Source: Sarcocystis neurona (taxonomy: Eukaryota; Apicomplexa; Conoidasida; Eucoccidiorida; Sarcocystidae). Taken from it: a stretch of DNA of 64,000 nucleotides. Below, in pieces: positions 59,601 to 64,000 of the stretch. The stretch is taken from positions 372,001 to 436,000 of the forward strand of contig KL647320.1 in NCBI GenBank assembly GCA_000727475.1, written 5' to 3'. The notes under the pieces were generated by a model. That model saw nothing but the letters and a program-made list of their open reading frames with translations, did not search any database and was not told where the DNA came from. Position numbers and translations under genes: made by a program. How positions within the stretch are numbered: the stretch's first letter is position 1; each line of letters opens with the position of its first letter.

Positions 59601-62600
59601 TACCTGCAGCGGCAATCCCCCACACCACACACATACACATTGCATCCTACTCGGCTACTGATTACATTTCCTGTGAAACACACCCGACGGCGAAGGTCTT
59701 TCAGTTTGCCGGTCTGTCTTCGCCGAGCAACAGCTGCAGTTCCGCTGCGTTGTTCTCGCTGCTGCCCCTCGCTGCTGCTGTTAAAAGTGACGCTGGTGCA
59801 GGGCTGGTAACGTCTAGACACCCTCCCCTCCCCGCTAGGACACAGTCTGACGGCCGGACAAGAAGTCCCGGATGCCTCCTGTCACTTCGCTATTCGTCCA
59901 GCGGCATGCAAGCACGTCCACCACACCTTCGTAGAGGCAGAGCAGCAACAACGACAGCAGCCATCCCACCAACACACTCGCATGCTATATATATAGTCGC
60001 AGCACACCGACAGACGCATACACATGCCTATTGGCTGCACGTCGGAACATAGATATGCGTGTATATCGGCAGCATAACATACATACGTACATAGATATGT
60101 ACATATATACACACGCTTGGAAAGTGCACGCGTACACCATCGCCGGTTTTAAAAAAGTCGCTTCAGGACAAACAGCAACAGGAGCACCAGCAGCATACGA
60201 AGATGTCACCGTCGGGCAGCAAGCAGATCCACGAAACTGCTCCCCCCCAACCCCACACGACGCAGAGTTTCGTGTGTTCCTCCCGAATTTCTCTGCAGTC
60301 GTCGTCTTGTAGGGAAGACTTTTCATAGAGTATTCATACACACTACACACGTACACATGTGACAACGAGAGAGCTGTTCTTGCAAAGATTGAACAGGTGC
60401 ACTTTTTCCAGTTTGTCATCTACCTCGCTGCTGGGGACCCCTCCTGCTCTCTCTGCGTCTGTACTGCAGTGAGAGGTGCTGTTGTGCCTTGCCGCTGCTG
60501 CAGAGGAGCTGCTGTCTCGCTGCTGCTGAGTTGGTGTGGGCCGTGCTGCTTCCTCTGCCTCCTGTGTGCCCAGGAGAACCCCGGCACGTCTGTTTACCTT
60601 CCACAGAAAAGGCGTGTTGCAGCAGGAAGACTCGTAGACGCTACGAGCGCTGACGATGCGGAAGCAGCGCAACAGCGGGGCAAGGTCAGGCATAAATTTG
60701 CTGCAGCTCAGATCGATCCACCCGGTCTCAGCATTTGTTACGATGACAACTCTGCCGAGCGCCCGTGCCGCGTGCAACGTCTGCTCCGCGTGCGCCGCGG
60801 CAGCGCTGAGTTTCTTCCTCCACATATCCACTTCGATAGCGCTGCTGTCGAGCGTGAGACCCTTTTGGCAGAGCCAGGAGCTGGGCAGCAGTGTGTCATC
60901 CCAGTCGAAGATAAAGACGGTTTCTTCGTGTTGAAACGGGTCGGAGCTGCAGAGGAAGTTCTTCCTTAGCATTCGCCTCGTGTACGCCGGCAGCAGTGCC
61001 GCTCTCTGCGCGTCAGCTTCTCCTACGACTCCTCCCCCTGCCGCCGCTGCTGTCGCCTGCCCTGCCGCAGGACAGGGCATCCCGCAGTCCCCGTCGTCGA
61101 AGGCGTCAAGGGGACGCTCGTCTTCCGTTCCTGAGTAGTCCTCGTCGTCCTCGTCGCTACTGCTGCTGCCGCTGCTACATAGCCCCACACTATCACTTAC
61201 GGCTCCTGCTACCACTGCGCAGCAGCCGCTGCTGCTTTTCTCTTCACACGCAGCCTCCGTCATCCCCGAAAAGAAGAACGAGCAGCTCGTGGAAACGGCG
61301 GCGTCTGCCACTTCTTCAGATGCAACTTCTGCTGCTGCTGCTGTCGTGACGGATTCGCCTGCTGCTGCAGCAGTAGTCCCAGAGAGCAGATGCAAGCCAG
61401 CAGGAGCGGCTGCAGCAGCTACCGTACGTGACCCGAGACGATGATGCTGTTCCGCCCACAAACCGAAAGAAGAGAGAGACACGTCCACTGCATCTTCATC
61501 ACCCGATAGGCACGTGTCGAGAATCGCGTGGTGCTCCTCCGCTTCCTCCTCTTCCCCACCGCTGCCGTCCAGCCTCGCTTCTTCTGCTCCAGCGCCTACA
61601 GTCGCCGTGTCTGCCACAGAAGATGCTGCGGTCGTACTACCTGCTGCAAAGCTTCCTCCTCCTTCTCCTCCTGTCGTCAGCGCTCTTGCGTCCTCAGGGC
61701 CGCTGCTGCTGCTTCCACACAACATGTCTTCTTCCATAGTGTCCTCCTCTTTCTTGCTGCCGGCCGTCTCTGACAACAGGGCGGCTGAACCGTCAGAAGC
61801 AGCCGCCTCTCCTGCTGCAACGGCGTTCATGGCCTCAGCAGCTGCAATACGACCGCGTGCTGCCAGCGGCGCTTCCTCCCTCCCGACGCTGTTCACCTCC
61901 GCCAAAGACAGACGCTGCTGCGACTGCGTCACGGCAGCGGCACACGTAGCTGCTACAGCAGTCGCTGTGGGGGAAATGGGAGCCCGTCGCTCTTTGTTGC
62001 TGCAGCCGCGTGACAATTCGCTACCAGTCGCTACATGGTGTTTCGCCCACAAATCGAAGGAAAACGGGTCTTCGACCACCCCCAGCTGCGAAGTCTCCTC
62101 CACTGCACTCCGGCCGACTGCAGGGCTGCTGCTGCTGCTTCCCGCGCCACTTCCTTGCGAAGCCGGTGAAGACCCCATGACAACATCATCTGCTTCTCCT
62201 TCTTGCTGCTCTTCTTCTTCCTGTTGCTTCTGCGCCCCTTCTTGCCGCAGCTGCTCCACCAGTGGCACCCCTTGCCACACAGAGACGTCCCAGCTGAGAG
62301 CAGCGAAGTACCTGTCTTCTTCGCTGCTGCCGTTGATGCTCGGGAAAACCGGCAGAAGCAGGTCTGCCTCCTTCCCGTCGTACGCTTCATCTGCACTGCG
62401 CCCCTCGGTGCTGACTTCCGGCTGCTTCCCGGTTGGTGACACGCTGCTGCTCGCGGTGTCGCAGCTACTACTGCCGCTGTCTCTTGATGACGCAGCGTGT
62501 GTGAAGCAGTCCTCCGCTTGCTGCTGCTGCCGCTGCTCTACCATGCCGCTGCGCACGAAGTCCGCTGCTATCTGCTCCTCCTGGAGCACGTGCCCTCTGC

Positions 62601-64000
62601 CCGCTGTCGCACTTTCCCACTGCAACCGCGGACTCCCCGACCCATCGGCAATACTGGTGCGGCTGCGGCTTCGCCTGCAGCGCCCACTCGTGGTCGGCAA
62701 CACACCTGCTGCTGCATGCCCGTCAGGATCACTGACGACCTGCACCCAGACCGGAGTGAGACGGAGGTTGCTGCTCGGTCCTTCCTTCACCGTCGTAGCT
62801 CCAACAGCAGCAGCAGCGTCCGTTGTCCTTCCTGTCTTCAATTCGCCTGGACGCAGCAAAGTGCTGGGGGCGTTCGTGCCAACCTGCTGCTGCTGTTCAT
62901 GCTGGGGTTTCTTCTCGTGCGACTGCAGACAAAGCCCTATCTGCGGCTTTGCCTGCAGCTCGGATTTCTCCTGCTCATGCTGCTGTCGCGGAACGCTGTC
63001 CTGTCCCCCACTACCTAAAGTCAATCCCTGCTGCTGCTGTTCCTGCTGCGGGTCTGCGTGCACGGAGTCTGCTCCGCCTACGGCCAAGTTCGAGGCTAAA
63101 AGGGAGAGCAGTTCGTCGCCCTTTAGCTTCTCCTGGACCCCGTTCAACCGCTGCGTCTCTGCCTGCCCCTGCTGCTGCTTATTGCCGGAAAGTGTCTCTC
63201 CTGCCACGTCCTTCCACTGGCGCTCCATCCCTGCAGCAGCGGTAGCAGCACCACACGGCACAGCAGCAGCAAACGCAGGACCCCCACCGCCGCTGCTGCC
63301 ACCGTCCGCGGCAGCCGCAGCACCAACAGCCGCGGCAGCAACTTCGACGACGGCATCAGCAGTTGCCGGATAAACGTTGCATTCCTCGATAAACGCTCTA
63401 CCTCCCGCATCCGCTCCGCTGGCCTGTGCTTCGGCCTGCGCAGTTGCTCCAGCGGAAGAAAAAGAAGGAGAAGCGACGAACGAAGTAGCAGCAGCGGGGA
63501 CGCATGCCGCCGTCGTTGCCTCGTTGGCTTCCAGTAGCAAATCGCCTACACACAACAAGTTCCTCTGCATGTGAGCAGCGCTCTCGTGCTCTGCTCCCGG
63601 TGCAGGGGCCACGCAAGTTGTCAACGAGATATTCGACATACGTGTGGGGTCGGTGCTGGCGCTCCTCCTGTCCTCGCTGTTGCTACTACTGCTGCCGTCC
63701 TCGCTAATGCGACTCCTCCTGTCCGTCACGCCGCTGCTGTTGTTCTTGCTGCCGCTGCTGCTGCTGGTCTCGCTGCATTCCACCTGCGGTGCGGCGGCGC
63801 GTGTGCTGGATTTGCTGTTTCTGTCATTGTTGCAGCAGCGTTCTGTGCTCCCGCCTCTATCAGTCTTCTCTCCTTCTTTCCCACCGAGGGGGAAGCTGCT
63901 GCTATCCCTGCTGCTGTCCTTACAGCTGCTCGAGTCGTTGCTGTCGCATGCGCAAAAACTCCTTCTGCGACACCCCGCAGCAGGAAAAGAAACAGCCGCA
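56664..64000 (-). CDS. HAD-superfamily phosphatase-like protein, 5' end beyond the window
   Basis: Exons run from the window edge to 60598, then 59603-59485, 57811-57733 and 56870-56664 (stop). Donors are GTAAAC, GTACGT and GTGAGT; acceptors are ccgctgcag, gctgcgtag and gtactgcag; phases 0, 2 and 0 agree. HAD enzymes transfer phosphate through an Asp nucleophile. The full active site is present: FDWDDTLLPSS (motif I), VIVTNAETGW (motif II Thr), a Lys at the FLWK|VAAF exon junction, and NVISVGDSTHEREAL (motif IV). SLKLLEAPAVEDL and an ECLETVAKHKGNLDLCV tail complete the domain of about 240 aa. It resembles the HAD-like proteins of apicomplexans and plants with GW-D-S and GDS-ERE signatures; the substrate is unknown. 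About 900 residues of Ser/Ala/Gln/Glu low complexity precede it. The first in-window ATG is at 63639, but the frame stays open to 64000, so the gene is partial. Confidence 0.87.
57145..57185. repeat. CA dinucleotide microsatellite in a HAD-like gene intron
   Basis: A short (AC)n run with single cg interruptions lies in the intron between exons 3 and 4. An (AT)n run follows at about 57400-57420 and a near-pure C run at 57671-57687, close to the donor of exon 3. Confidence 0.8.
59085..59350. repeat. AT/GTAT microsatellite in a HAD-like gene intron
   Basis: Alternating tata and acat words (59085-59150, 59250-59275 and 59320-59345) fill the intron between exons 2 and 3 of the HAD-like gene. Frames here read as Tyr/Ile/Val/Cys runs and are artefacts of the repeat. 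Confidence 0.8.

Noticed and set aside
61514..63373. Plus-strand open frame of 619 codons rich in Ser/Ala/Pro/Cys
   Set aside because: It is antisense to the coding exon of the HAD-like gene, has no conserved motif, and its length follows from stop-free CAG/CTG repeats.

Overview
The window is nuclear DNA of an apicomplexan, most probably an Eimeria species. Two things point there. Long CAG/CTG trinucleotide tracts run through exons and introns alike and encode Ser, Ala and Gln runs inside otherwise conserved proteins. Genes are split by short-consensus GT/AG introns of about 0.06-2.2 kb, with AT and GTAT/CA microsatellites in the gaps. Nothing prokaryotic is present: no operons, CRISPR, insertion sequences or ribosome binding sites. 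All exon boundaries below were placed by eye from splice consensus, reading phase and family similarity; no alignment or RNA data were available.

Layout. 1-6 kb: a CAG tract and GTAT-rich DNA, then coding-like exons on the minus strand. 15.6-6.1 kb (minus): a four-exon family X DNA polymerase (lambda/beta type) of about 1338 aa, with repeat-filled introns. A further chain of phase-0 exons (6.05-5.20 kb) follows directly and may be a C-terminal extension of it or a separate gene. 17.8-18.4 kb (plus): a possible 79-aa two-exon gene. 19.9-23.2 kb (plus): ribosomal protein uL16 (RPL10), four exons, the most secure gene here. 23-30 kb: repeat-poor DNA with one small candidate gene and a tandem duplication. 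34.7-30.0 kb (minus): a single-exon, largely disordered 1552-aa protein with two RVxF-type phosphatase-1 docking motifs. 42.0-46.2 kb (plus): a five-exon multi-pass membrane protein, possibly GAPM-like. 46-56 kb: repeat-poor DNA without a secure gene. 64.0-56.7 kb (minus): a four-exon HAD-superfamily phosphatase-like protein with a huge low-complexity N-terminal region that runs off the window edge.

The window alternates repeat-rich segments (about 0-19 kb, 30-34.7 kb, 56-64 kb) with repeat-poor ones, the banding known for Eimeria chromosomes. The genes do not form a pathway; they are independent housekeeping or lineage-specific loci. The least explained parts are the exon chain behind the polymerase, the loss of the usual dRP-lyase lysine in that polymerase, and several small coding-like exons with good splice sites but no recognised family.
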